Shown: piece after piece, positions 55,796 to 64,000 of the stretch
Position numbering within the stretch: the stretch's first letter is position 1
Layout of the letters: every line of letters starts with the position of its first letter
Assembly: GCA_900104855.1 (NCBI GenBank)
Contig: FNSS01000001.1
Location: 6,767,001-6,831,000 of the forward strand
DNA: 64,000 nucleotides
Origin: Rhizobiales bacterium GAS188
GTDB lineage: Bacteria; Pseudomonadota; Alphaproteobacteria; Rhizobiales; Beijerinckiaceae
Direction: 5' to 3'
The notes under the pieces: generated by a model
Databases searched by the model: none
Told to the model about the DNA's origin: nothing
What the model saw: the letters and a program-made list of their open reading frames with translations, nothing else
Position numbers and translations under genes: made by a program

Positions 55796-57019
55796 CTAGC
55801 CGATCAGCCCTTGCATCGGCGCCACAGCGTCCGAGCCCGGGAAGACGTCGCGGGCGAGGAGGGCAGGCGAGGCGCCCAGCAGATCGACCGCGATGCCCTT
55901 GGCGATGGCGCGCAGATCGGTCGTCGCCGCGAGGTCGCGCCCGTCGCGCAACTGCGCCTCCTTGAGGCCTGGCCAATCGGCGATCACCCGCCCGCCTTTG
56001 ACCGCGCCGCCCGCCAGGAAGGCCGTGGTGCCGGTGCCGTGATCGGTGCCGTCCGTGCCGTTGACGCGCGCCGTCCGGCCGAATTCCGTCGCCACCAGGA
56101 TCACCGTGTCCTTCCAGGCAGGACCCAGCTCCTGCTCGAAGGCAGCCATCGCCCCATCGAGCCCCGCGAGCAGGCGCGCCAGGCGCCCGACCTCCTGGGC
56201 ATGGGTATCCCAGCCCTCGAAGGCGAGGGCGGCCAGGCGCGGGCCGTCGGGCTGCGCCAGCAGCCTCGCGGCGCCGGCGGCGAGCCGCTTCATGCCTTCG
56301 GCGTCACCAGGGCCGCCACGGGCCTTGACGTCGATGCCCGAGGCGATCTTGCCGGTCGCGATGCCCTCGGCGAGGGCGCGGGCCAGCAAGGGGTCCCGAC
56401 GCTCATAGAGGGCCATCAGCCGTGCCGCGAGATCGTCATCGGCCGGCGGCAAGGCGGCGGGCGCCCAGCCGAGCACGGGGGCGTGTCCGCGAATGATGAG
56501 GGGAGCGTTGGCGCCGACGCCGAGCCCGAGGGTCCTTTCGGCCGCAGCTGGGGCGACCTTCTCGCCCTTCGCCAACCCGGCCAGCATGCGGTTGAGCCAG
56601 CCTGAATCGACGCGGCCAGGCATGGCGTAACCCGATTCCAGCACGTCCTGCCCGTCGAAATGCGACCGGTCCCGGTAGGAGGTGGCGCTGGCATGCACGA
56701 TCGCGGCTTGTCCTGCCCGAAACAGCCTCGCGAAATTCTCCAGGGACGGGTGCAGAGCGAAGAAGCCGTCGAGCGGCAGGGCCGGATTGGCGCCGTCCCC
56801 ATGCAGCGCCAGTCCTTGGCGCAGCGCCTCGTAATTCGCGTCGCCCAGCGGGGGCACGGCGGAGAGCCCGTCGAGGGCGCCACGCAGGATGATGGTGACG
56901 AAGCGCGCATCGCGCCCCTGCGACGCATGCGCGAATTTCGGCATGAAGGCCCAGGCGAACAGGGCGCCCGATGCGCCGAGGACGGCACGTCGCGAGGGTG
57001 AGATGGTTTCGCACTGCAT
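55796..57019 (-). CDS. DUF1501 protein, Tat signal
   Basis: A 407-residue protein with a twin-arginine signal (SPSRRAVLGASGALFAWAF) and the DUF1501 core: FVTIILRGALDGLSAVPP, DGFFALHPSLENFARLF, GWDTHAQEVGRLARLL, VTEFGRTARVNGTDGTDHGTG. The fold is alkaline-phosphatase/sulfatase-like; no activity is established. It is the second gene of a DUF1800-DUF1501 pair, two bases apart. Confidence 0.9.
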   Translation of the reverse strand: MQCETISPSRRAVLGASGALFAWAFMPKFAHASQGRDARFVTIILRGALDGLSAVPPLGDANYEALRQGLALHGDGANPALPLDGFFALHPSLENFARLFRAGQAAIVHASATSYRDRSHFDGQDVLESGYAMPGRVDSGWLNRMLAGLAKGEKVAPAAAERTLGLGVGANAPLIIRGHAPVLGWAPAALPPADDDLAARLMALYERRDPLLARALAEGIATGKIASGIDVKARGGPGDAEGMKRLAAGAARLLAQPDGPRLAALAFEGWDTHAQEVGRLARLLAGLDGAMAAFEQELGPAWKDTVILVATEFGRTARVNGTDGTDHGTGTTAFLAGGAVKGGRVIADWPGLKEAQLRDGRDLAATTDLRAIAKGIAVDLLGASPALLARDVFPGSDAVAPMQGLIG

Positions 57020-57021
57020 GG

Positions 57022-58533
57022 TCAGCGCCTCTGGAATTCAGGTGACATGAAGGCGATGGCGAGCCCCTGGGTCCGGCTCTCGGCGCGGGCGACGGCGCTC
57101 CTGGTATCCTCCGACAGCAAGGGGCCGAGCCTCGCCTCGATGAAACCGGGCGGATCGAAGCGATCGGCGGTCCTGGCCGCTGCCGCGTTGGCGATATCCA
57201 TGCGCGTCTTCAGGGCTTCGGGCGATGCCCAGGCATCGAAGGTGTCGGGAAAGCCGTTCGGCCCGGCCGGCTGCCACAAGGGCTGGCCCATCACATACAA
57301 GGCGCCGAGGATCGGTTGCGGCTCGGGCCTGGCGTCGGTCGCGCGCAGGATGGCAATGCTGAATTCGAGCGGCGAGCGCAGCTTGGTCAGATCGGTCGCC
57401 CAGGCTTCCTTGGCTTCGACCAGCGCCGTCGACACGGCGGCGAGATCGCCATCGGTTGCCCGGAAGGTCGCTGCCAGCCTGTCGACGAGCGCGGCCGGAG
57501 GCGTGTCGGCGACGAAGTGGCGCGCGAGCTTCTCGGCGATATGGGTCGCGGTCGCTGGATGGCGGGCGAGGTCGAGCAGCGCGGCCTTCCCCTGCTCGAA
57601 GCCCGCATCCGCATAAATGCGGCCGAGCAGCCGCGCTTGTCCCGGCTCATGTGCATTGGCGAAGAAGGCGAAGCTGCCGGGGTCGCCGAGCCGCCCTTCG
57701 CGCCCGACCACAGTCCAGCCGGTGATGATGCGGGCAAGCGAAGTGACGTCCTCCTGCGTGTAGCCGCCATTGACGCCGAGCGTGTGCAGCTCGAGGATTT
57801 CGCGCGCCAGATTCTCGTTGAGGCCGCGCTTGCGGTTCTGCCCGGCCATGGAATCCGGGCCGAAGGATTGCTGGTTGTCGAGGAAGAACAGCATCGCCGG
57901 ATGCGTCTCGACGGCGAGCAGCATGTCGGCGAAGCGCCCGAACACATGCGGCCGGATGGCTTCGCGCTCGAAGGCGCCGGCGATCATGCGGACATTGCCG
58001 CCCTTGGTCGCCGAGATGGCGAAATGATTGGCCCAGAAGATGGCGAGACGTTCGCCGAAGCCGATACGCGGCGCGTGGATGGTGCCGCAGAAGCGCGCTT
58101 TGGCCTCGGCGAGGAAAATACGCTGCGGCAGGGGAGGCGGCGTCCTCTGCTCCGGCTGCGCTGACGCATTGCTCGGCATCGGCGTGGCCTGGCCTTGTGC
58201 CTGCGGTGTCACAGGCGAAGGATTCGCGGGCGGCGCATTTCCTGGCGGCGCCGGCTGGATCTCGCTCATCGGCGCGCCAGGCGCGGCTGGTGTCGCCGCC
58301 TTCCGCTCGCGCAATTCGCGCTCCATCTGGACGAAGGCGTAATATTGCTTGAGGAGCTCGGGCGTCGGCTTCAGCTCCTCGCCTTCAGGGGAGGGGATGA
58401 GCTTGGCAGTGATCTCGGCCTTGACCGCGCCTTGCGGATCCGAGGCGATGGCATCGATGTCGCCCGGTCTTGCGCCAAGCCCGAAGCGCGACAATGCGAG
58501 TGCGGCATTCAGCCGGTCCGGCGATCCGACCAT
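57022..58533 (-). CDS. DUF1800 protein
   Basis: A 503-residue protein with the DUF1800 core: LALSRFGLGARPGDIDAIA, ERLAIFWANHFAISATKGG, NLAREILELHTLGVNGGYTQEDV and FPDTFDAWASPEALKTRMD. No signal peptide is seen at the chosen ATG 58533 (AGGA upstream; two GTGs lie at 58551-58554). DUF1800/DUF1501 pairs are widespread in bacteria; their function is unknown. Confidence 0.9.
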   Translation of the reverse strand: MVGSPDRLNAALALSRFGLGARPGDIDAIASDPQGAVKAEITAKLIPSPEGEELKPTPELLKQYYAFVQMERELRERKAATPAAPGAPMSEIQPAPPGNAPPANPSPVTPQAQGQATPMPSNASAQPEQRTPPPLPQRIFLAEAKARFCGTIHAPRIGFGERLAIFWANHFAISATKGGNVRMIAGAFEREAIRPHVFGRFADMLLAVETHPAMLFFLDNQQSFGPDSMAGQNRKRGLNENLAREILELHTLGVNGGYTQEDVTSLARIITGWTVVGREGRLGDPGSFAFFANAHEPGQARLLGRIYADAGFEQGKAALLDLARHPATATHIAEKLARHFVADTPPAALVDRLAATFRATDGDLAAVSTALVEAKEAWATDLTKLRSPLEFSIAILRATDARPEPQPILGALYVMGQPLWQPAGPNGFPDTFDAWASPEALKTRMDIANAAAARTADRFDPPGFIEARLGPLLSEDTRSAVARAESRTQGLAIAFMSPEFQRR

Positions 58534-58683
58534 CTCATTTCGTCCTGTCACCACCGCCTTGGCGGCGCTTTGCGCAGGGCTCCATGCAGCCCGGATGCGA
58601 TATCATCACGGCGCAAATTAAGGCGCGATGTCCCGAACATGACAATATCGTACGGCTGATGGCTTATTGCAGGACGCAATGCA

Positions 58684-58712
58684 TTGACGCGCGCGCGAGC
58701 CTACCCTATCAG
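58684..58712 (+). promoter_or_regulatory. Sigma-70-type promoter of tRNA-Asp
   Basis: TTGACG (58684-58689) and TATCAG (58707-58712) with a 17-base spacer, ending 16 bases before the tRNA. Confidence 0.6.
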
Positions 58713-58728
58713 GCGGATCACACGATCA

Positions 58729-58805
<77 letters not shown>

Positions 58806-58998
58806 GTGTTTTCAAGAACTTGGCGCATCGCCCGCCCGAAAGATTCGGCACAAAAGCCGGGCGTGCCGGCTCTTGATCATTTCCTGTTCTCCCGGATGGT
58901 GGTGCGGCCCCGGCTTGCAAGGTGCCGGCGAGGTTCCATGCGCGCGGCCGCTTTATGATCCTACGGGGTTGCGAATCCGGGGGTGACGATCGTGCATT

Positions 58999-59083
58999 GC
59001 CGGCTGGAAGCCGGCGGTCCGAAGGTTGCGCCCGGCTGAACCGTTGTGCCAACGCCCTTTTGGACCGCTGGCTTCCAGCCGGC
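58999..59083. repeat. REP-like inverted repeat, 22-bp arms
   Basis: The arms 58999-59020 and 59062-59083 are inverse copies with one mismatch, core GCCGGCTGGAAGCCGGC, with a 41-base loop. Same family as the elements at 7636-7702 and 19330-19380. The rest of the 487-bp gap between tRNA-Asp and the next gene shows no gene. Confidence 0.75.
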
Positions 59084-59292
59084 AGCCCAACCCGAATTTG
59101 TTACGGCTCGGCCTGCTGCCGAATAGTGCTCGCGCGGGATGAGTGGAGGACGGCGATGAGAAACTCCCCCCATCTGCTTGGTTTCGCGGAATGATCACTT
59201 TGACGCCACATTCGCAGTGTCTTCGAATGCATGAGCTCGAGGCACGGAAGCTTGTCGAGGACAGGCATTGGGGGTTCTAGGGCGTAGTGACC

Positions 59293-60219
59293 ATGTTGAA
59301 GACTGCGGTTCAATCGATCGACTTCGATGAAATCGAGCGGCAATTGCGCGAAGCAGCCCACGCCGCCGGTCTAGATCGGTCGCGTGACGAGGTCGAGCAG
59401 GTTCCGGAGGTCCTTGGCTCGCAACGGCGCTCGAGTGGATTCGGCACAATGTTGCGGATCGGGCTCGCTGTCGCGTTGCCGGTTCTCGTCGCCGCAGCGG
59501 GTATCGGTGCCGTCATGGCGATGCGCGCTGGCCCGATGAGCGGGCAGGCTGACGCCGCATCCACCAAGGCGCAGCCTGCCCTCGTCGCCGACGGCGCTCC
59601 TGTGCCTTCGCCGTTGGCGACCGGCACCGCCGGGCGGTCCCGCGAGCCGGACGAGGTTGTCTTGGCGCCTGCCGGGCAGCCTGACCCAAGCGTCGCGAAG
59701 CCCGCTGGCGAGCAAGTGGCAGCGCCTGAGCCTCCCGCAGCACCGCCGGCGCCCATGACGGCCGTGGCCGCGGATGTGCCGCTGCCGGATCCGCCGCAAC
59801 AGCCGGTGCAGAATTCCACATCTGGGACACCGCGTCGCGTCGCGGGCCTTTCCGTCAAGCCCGAAGGAAGCATCATGCCGATGGCCGGCCCTTCGGCCGC
59901 CGCGAAGGCAAAGCTCGCTTCAACGGATGCAACGGCTTCTCTGAATGCTCCATCCCCTCTTTGGAAAGGGACGCCCAGCGCCAGGAGACATTCTGATAAA
60001 GGGCACCCAAAATCTTCCCAGGGCGCCCCGGCGGAGAGGCGGCAGGCCAGCAAACCGGCGATGTCGATCCTGCCGACTACCACTGCCGAAAATGCGCAAC
60101 CGCCGATAGGCGCGCCGTCAACGTCAGGCAATCCGGTGACGCGGGTCGCGAACGGTTTCCGCAAGGTCCTCGAGATAACCCACATCGTTGGGCCGGCTGT
60201 CGAGACCGATGGTCAGTAG
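59293..60219 (+). CDS. Single-pass membrane protein with Pro/Ala-rich domain
   Basis: A 308-residue protein: a cytosolic N-terminus (MLKTAVQSIDFDEIERQLRE), one membrane helix at about residues 56-76 (MLRIGLAVALPVLVAAAGIGAVMAMRAG) and a long disordered region rich in Pro, Ala and Ser, probably periplasmic. No domain recognised. A GTG at 59287 is an alternative start. The layout resembles some anti-sigma or envelope tether proteins, but the ECF sigma gene next to it is convergent, so no link is claimed. Confidence 0.65.
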   Translation: MLKTAVQSIDFDEIERQLREAAHAAGLDRSRDEVEQVPEVLGSQRRSSGFGTMLRIGLAVALPVLVAAAGIGAVMAMRAGPMSGQADAASTKAQPALVADGAPVPSPLATGTAGRSREPDEVVLAPAGQPDPSVAKPAGEQVAAPEPPAAPPAPMTAVAADVPLPDPPQQPVQNSTSGTPRRVAGLSVKPEGSIMPMAGPSAAAKAKLASTDATASLNAPSPLWKGTPSARRHSDKGHPKSSQGAPAERRQASKPAMSILPTTTAENAQPPIGAPSTSGNPVTRVANGFRKVLEITHIVGPAVETDGQ

Positions 60220-60299
60220 CGCTTATCAGGGTCGCCTGGCCTAACGGTCGATCGCGGATCCAGCGGCCGTCGGCGCCGCTTGCTTGGCGCCTCGCCCGA

Positions 60300-61217
60300 T
60301 CAATCCAGTGCAAGCAGTTCCGCGCCTTCGACGGCGTAGCGGGCAAAATGGAAATCCTGAATGGCGACGACGCTGTCGTTGCTCCAGTCCAGGACAATGA
60401 AATAGGCGGGCCGTCCGGCCGGATCGTTCGGATCGAACATGAGTATCGCCGGACGCCTGTCCACAAATCCCGGGACGCACCGCCAGTTGCTGGCGAGCGA
60501 GTATCTGTGAAAATACTCTCGCACTTCGCCGCGCCCCTTCATCTGAAGCCTGTTGACGAGGTCGAGCCGAACGTCGTCGGCGAGCATGTTGCGCAGGGAG
60601 TCGAAGTCGCGTGCGTTGAAGCGTTCGACGTACATCATGAGGCGGGCGCGCTCAGGCTCCGCCAGTGCGGGAGGCGCAATATCGTCAGGTTCCTGCGCCA
60701 GCTCGCTGAGGCGCATGCGGCCTCGTTGCAGCGCGCCCTTGATGGCCGGAATGCTGCCACCCATGACGTCGCAGATCTCCTCGACCGAATAGCCGAGCAC
60801 GTCTCGCAGGATCACCGAGCTGCGCTGGGTCGCCGGAAGACGCATGAAGGTCCGCAGGCTGGCGGCCGCGCTCTGACGATCGGCCACCGGGTTTGCCGGA
60901 GCAGCGATCATATCGAAGTCCTCGTCGGAATGAGTGGCCTGATAGCGCGTCCGGCGGCGCAGATAATCCAGCGCGGCATTATGGGCGATGCGAAACAGCC
61001 ACCCTTCCGGATTGATCAGCGATCCGGCCGAAGGCAACGCCTCGATCGCTTTAAGAAGCGCTTCCTGGACCACGTCCTCGCCATCGATGACCGACCCGGT
61101 CATGCGGGCGCAGTAACGATGCAGCTTTGGCCGCAGCTCCCCGATAAGCCGCTCAAAGGTCTTTTCGATCGTCCCGTGAACGGCCGGCGCGCCGTCGTCC
61201 GTCGAGCCTTGTGCCAA
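60300..61217 (-). CDS. ECF-type sigma factor with SnoaL-like C-terminal domain
   Basis: A 305-residue protein. Region 2: DGEDVVQEALLKAIEALP and PEGWLFRIAHNAALDYLRRR; region 4: LPATQRSSVILRDVLGYSVEEICDVMGGS. From about residue 195 comes a SnoaL/NTF2-like domain (RLMMYVERFNARDFDSLRNML) as in fused ECF groups where it acts instead of an anti-sigma factor. TTG 61217 is chosen because AGGAGG lies six bases upstream; the frame to 61277 has no such site. Confidence 0.85.
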   Translation of the reverse strand: MAQGSTDDGAPAVHGTIEKTFERLIGELRPKLHRYCARMTGSVIDGEDVVQEALLKAIEALPSAGSLINPEGWLFRIAHNAALDYLRRRTRYQATHSDEDFDMIAAPANPVADRQSAAASLRTFMRLPATQRSSVILRDVLGYSVEEICDVMGGSIPAIKGALQRGRMRLSELAQEPDDIAPPALAEPERARLMMYVERFNARDFDSLRNMLADDVRLDLVNRLQMKGRGEVREYFHRYSLASNWRCVPGFVDRRPAILMFDPNDPAGRPAYFIVLDWSNDSVVAIQDFHFARYAVEGAELLALD

Positions 61218-61242
61218 ACTCAGCCTCCTTAGGGTTCGAAGC

Positions 61243-62435
61243 TCATGCCATATCGGTCGGGCGCAAACTATTCTCAAGCGCCGGCTTGGCTTGCGCCAGG
61301 GCCATTCCGCGTCGGGCCGGCAGCCAAAGCCCGGCGATTGCCCCGGCCAGGGAAAGGACAGCCGCGACGCCGGTGGCCGCCGCGAACCCGTCGCTGAAGG
61401 CTTGCGGCGTCGCGCGACCTCCCGCCTGGGCGAAGACGGTCACGGTGATGGCGATTCCGAACGCACCGCCGAGCTGGCGTATCATGCTGAGCGCGCCCGA
61501 CGCCTTGCCGATATCACCTGGCGGCGTCGCGTTCATGACTGAGGCCCCTGGCCGAGCGCTATCTGCTGAAACTGCGCCATGAAGAATATGGCGCTCATCA
61601 ACGCCCCGTTGAGGAGGAACATCGCCGCATTCCCGGCCGCGAAAGCGCGCAGCCGAAAGAGGCGCATCGGTATCATGGGCGCGGCGCAGCGCAGCTCCCA
61701 CGCCACGAAGAGCGCGACGAGCAACGCGCCAGCCGCCAGCGAGGCCAGGATCTCCGGGCTTCCCCAGCCGACCGCGTTGGCGCGCACCAATCCCCAGACG
61801 ACGCTGAGCACGCCGCCGGTGGCGAGCGCGAGGCCGCTTATGTCTGCGGCCGTGCCCGGTCCGAAGGTTTCGCGCAGGCGGCTGAATGTCAGCACGACGA
61901 CCAAGAGCCCGATCGGCACATTCAGCCAGAAGATCCATTGCCATGCCAGGCCTTGGGTGATGGCGCCGCCGACAACCGGGCCGACCACGCTCGATAGCGC
62001 CGTGACGCTGCTATAGATCCCGAGCGCCCAGCCCCGGCGCTCGGGTGGGAACGCCGCGCTGAGCTGCGCCAGCGCCAGCGGCATCACCGCCGCCGCGCCG
62101 ACGCCCTGAACCGCACGCGCCGCAATGAGCCAGCCGATATTCGGTGCCAGCGCACAGGCTGCCGACGCCGCCACGAACAGACCGAGGCCGGCGGCGAACA
62201 GGCGCCGCCGACCGAATCGATCCCCCATGACCGCAGCGGTCATCAGGAGCACCGCGAAGCTGATCGTATAGGCGTTGACCGTCCACTCGAGCGATTCGAT
62301 CGAGGCGCCGAACTCGCGCCCGATCTCCGACAGCGCCGTCGAAACAACCATCGCGTCGAGCGCGACCATCAGCGAGGCCACCGATGTGAGCACGAGCACC
62401 CATATTTTGCTCGCCGCGTCGTTTGCTTCATTCAT
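61243..62435 (-). pseudogene. DHA2-type MFS drug exporter with internal deletion and frameshift
   Basis: The first part (62435-61543) is a normal EmrB/QacA-like N-terminus with MTAAVMGDRFGRRRLF, QGVGAAAVMPLALAQL and GPVVGGAITQGLAWQWIF. After FFMAQFQQIALGQGP it stops at 61533. Another frame then gives the family's C-terminal PPGDIGKASGALSMIRQLGGAFGIA to 61243. About 90 residues between these two pieces are absent, so a deletion near 61545 joined them out of frame. The transporter should be inactive. Confidence 0.8.
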
Positions 62436-62495
62436 GATCGTCTGGTTCCTTGATGGTCTGGCCGGCGGCTTGCCGATCGATCGCTTGGGGGCAAG

Positions 62496-62948
62496 TCAAA
62501 CGTGGTTGACGTAGGCCACTTCGCACTCGATGGTTTCAGCCTTCGCCAGGGCCGCTACGCACTGAATATACGGACCAAAATTCGGATCTTGCCGGAAAGC
62601 CTCGATATCTCCGACGCTTCTCCACTGCGAATAGTTGATCACTTGTCGGCCATTCTTGCCGTTGAGGACGCTTGACGAAATGAAGCCGGACATTTTGCTG
62701 AAGAATGCTTCGGTGCCGCCCTTGAGGACATCGATCAGTTTTTGCTGATTTCCGGGGTCAACGGTGAAGACGTTGATCAGGGTCGTGACATTGTTGTCTG
62801 CGCGGATTGTCGTTTCCATGTGTGGGTTCCTGTCCTGGCTCTGGGCTCTGACCACCTGCACGACGAGCGCAAAGCCGGTCAGGCTGGTGGCAACGAAACT
62901 GCGGCGCGATAGCTCGGTTTGAATTCCACGCAAAAGCACGTCTCCCAT
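62496..62948 (-). CDS. Antibiotic-biosynthesis-monooxygenase-like protein with Tat signal
   Basis: A 150-residue protein. From about residue 44 (METTIRADNNVTTLINVFTV) it is an ABM-type dimeric ferredoxin-like domain, with NYSQWRSVGDIEAFRQDPNF. Before it ELSRRSFVATSLTGFALVVQ has the Tat motif SRRxFV and a hydrophobic core, ending near RAQSQ. ATG 62948 has AGGGAG upstream, so the signal is likely translated; the internal ATG 62819 would give only the domain. Function unknown; heme or quinol chemistry is typical of the fold. Confidence 0.7.
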   Translation of the reverse strand: MGDVLLRGIQTELSRRSFVATSLTGFALVVQVVRAQSQDRNPHMETTIRADNNVTTLINVFTVDPGNQQKLIDVLKGGTEAFFSKMSGFISSSVLNGKNGRQVINYSQWRSVGDIEAFRQDPNFGPYIQCVAALAKAETIECEVAYVNHV

Positions 62949-63089
62949 GCACGTCTCCCTGGTCGGGAGCTCTCGACCGGCCGGCCGGCCCGCATCTCGA
63001 CGCCGGCGGCTCGGCGAGCTCCATGACACCAAGACGAATGGAGAGGGTCATTGGAACCGGTGAGGACGAGGTTTTTCTTCGACCAGCGA

Positions 63090-64000
63090 TCATTCCTGCG
63101 TCCGTCCGTAGACGGCGTCGCGAATGGCGGGGACGAAGGCGCCGAAGCCCCCTTCGAGGGCCGTGTTGGTGAAAGCGACGACCGTAAGGTTTCGCTCCGG
63201 GTCGACAAAAAAGCTATGGCCATAGGCGCTGGTAAACGCCCAGGTCCCGGGCGCCTGCGGGGATTTCGCCGCCACCTGGTCCTTCAGCGACGTGCAGCCA
63301 AAGCCGAATCCCCAGCCGGGAAGATTCGACACGGTCAGATTGCCGATCTGGTTCGTTGTCATCTGCTGCACCGCCGATGGTGTCAGGATCGATTGCCCCC
63401 CGGTGCGGACCGCTTCGAGAAAGCGAACGAAATCGCCGGCGGTGCCGATCATGCCGGCTCCACCGGAGGGGAAGGAGGCGCGATCGAAAGCGCGGGACGG
63501 CGAAAAGCGAATGACGCCCAAGCCCCTGAAAGGAACAAGCTGCGGATCCGCCATCCTCACGGGCTCGGGCTTGCCGTCCGCGTAGGGCACAGCAAGACGA
63601 CCCGATTCGCTGACGGAGAAGCCGCTATCGACCATAGCGAGCGGAGCGGTGACCAGGCGCTGGACAGAATCCGGCAAGGACTCTCCGGCCGCCTCGGCGA
63701 TGACGCCGCCGAGCACGTCGGTCGCGATCGAATAGCGCCATGTTGTGCCGGGCTCGGCGGCGAGGCCGGCCAAGGCGATGCGGTGCAGCTCTTCGTCAAG
63801 GTCCAAGCCCGACTGATCGAGCCCGTCGGAAACTCCGGCGCGATGATAGGAGCCGTCCGGCGGCTCGTAGAACCCATATGACAGGCCGGCCGTATGGGTG
63901 AGCAGTTGACGGATGCTGATGACGGGGACCGCCCCGTCCTTCGTGCGTGGTTGGAAGCCCGGCAGCCATTTGGTGACCGGATCGTCGAGACCCAGTCGCC
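63090..64000 (-). CDS. Serine beta-lactamase-family hydrolase, N-terminus outside window
   Basis: The frame is open to the right edge. It shows LLTHTAGLSYGFYEPPDG and WRYSIATDVLGGVIAEAAGE, corresponding to the LTHTSGL and YxN regions of class C beta-lactamase/EstB-type enzymes, then YGHSFFVDPERNLTVVAFTN, near where the third motif occurs. The SxxK nucleophile would be upstream, outside the window. The YxN Asn is replaced (YSI), which fits esterase-like members better than true lactamases. Confidence 0.8.
   Translation of the reverse strand, partial: RLGLDDPVTKWLPGFQPRTKDGAVPVISIRQLLTHTAGLSYGFYEPPDGSYHRAGVSDGLDQSGLDLDEELHRIALAGLAAEPGTTWRYSIATDVLGGVIAEAAGESLPDSVQRLVTAPLAMVDSGFSVSESGRLAVPYADGKPEPVRMADPQLVPFRGLGVIRFSPSRAFDRASFPSGGAGMIGTAGDFVRFLEAVRTGGQSILTPSAVQQMTTNQIGNLTVSNLPGWGFGFGCTSLKDQVAAKSPQAPGTWAFTSAYGHSFFVDPERNLTVVAFTNTALEGGFGAFVPAIRDAVYGRTQE

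Overview
The window is high-GC DNA from an alphaproteobacterium, most likely of the order Hyphomicrobiales (Rhizobiales). The evidence is gene content and order: tig-clpP-clpX-lon, glnB-glnA, nth divergent from a DUF2244 gene, a FrcBCA-type sugar importer, a MaeB malic enzyme fused to a phosphotransacetylase domain, and the Bkd complex. No rRNA, CRISPR array, phage module or replication origin was seen. There are three tRNAs (Leu-UAG, Val-UAC, Asp-GUC).

Layout. 1-1.3 kb: end of a surface-glycan locus (glycosyltransferase, methyltransferase). 1.5-3.8 kb: a dicarboxylate/amino-acid symporter beside an orphan solute-binding protein. 3.8-5.6 kb: an IS110-family element inserted into a dispersed repeat. 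5.7-7.5 kb: periplasmic gamma-glutamyltransferase. 7.7-12.8 kb: complete branched-chain 2-oxoacid dehydrogenase operon (E1alpha, E1beta, E2, E3; minus strand). 13.2-14.9 kb: YCII/DGPF protein and ECF42-type sigma factor joined by a tandem relay of ATGA stop-start junctions. 15-17.4 kb: MocR-type regulator divergent from a frameshifted EamA transporter, with a palindrome between them. 17.6-19.3 kb: DUF1203 protein and M20 amidohydrolase. 19.5-22.5 kb: frcBCA-like importer. 22.8-24.1 kb: SRPBCC and SnoaL-like proteins. 24.1-24.9 kb: MntA/HepT toxin-antitoxin pair followed by a decayed Swt1-type HEPN fragment. 25.3-29.5 kb: maleylacetate reductase with a duplicated metal-site motif, MaeB and a VOC protein, then a MITE-like element with 28-bp inverted ends.

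29.8-45.4 kb is mostly housekeeping: nth, DUF2244, a DUF2946/PCu(A)C/SCO copper-delivery cluster, guanine deaminase, parE, MgtC, DUF2252, glnA, glnB, nnr and a Tat-exported multicopper-oxidase-fold protein that has lost its copper ligands. 45.5-52 kb is the protein quality-control block tig-clpP-clpX-lon, with a heat-shock-like promoter before lon. 52.3-55.8 kb, after tRNA-Val, is a patchy accessory stretch of tiny ORFs, minus-strand terminators without an obvious gene, a decayed beta-barrel gene, an orphan DUF433 antitoxin-like gene and a small secreted protein. 55.8-58.5 kb holds a DUF1501/DUF1800 pair. 58.7-64 kb holds tRNA-Asp, a Pro/Ala-rich membrane protein, an ECF sigma factor fused to a SnoaL-like domain, an MFS gene with an internal deletion, a Tat-signal antibiotic-biosynthesis-monooxygenase-like protein and a serine beta-lactamase-family enzyme cut by the window edge.

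The most novel-looking signals are the 17-bp-period stop-start relay before the ECF42 gene, the IS110 element whose long right end has short matches to both insertion flanks (possible bridge RNA), the symporter/binding-protein pair, the ligand-less multicopper oxidase and the small-gene stretch after tRNA-Val. I did not find a clearly new multi-gene system.
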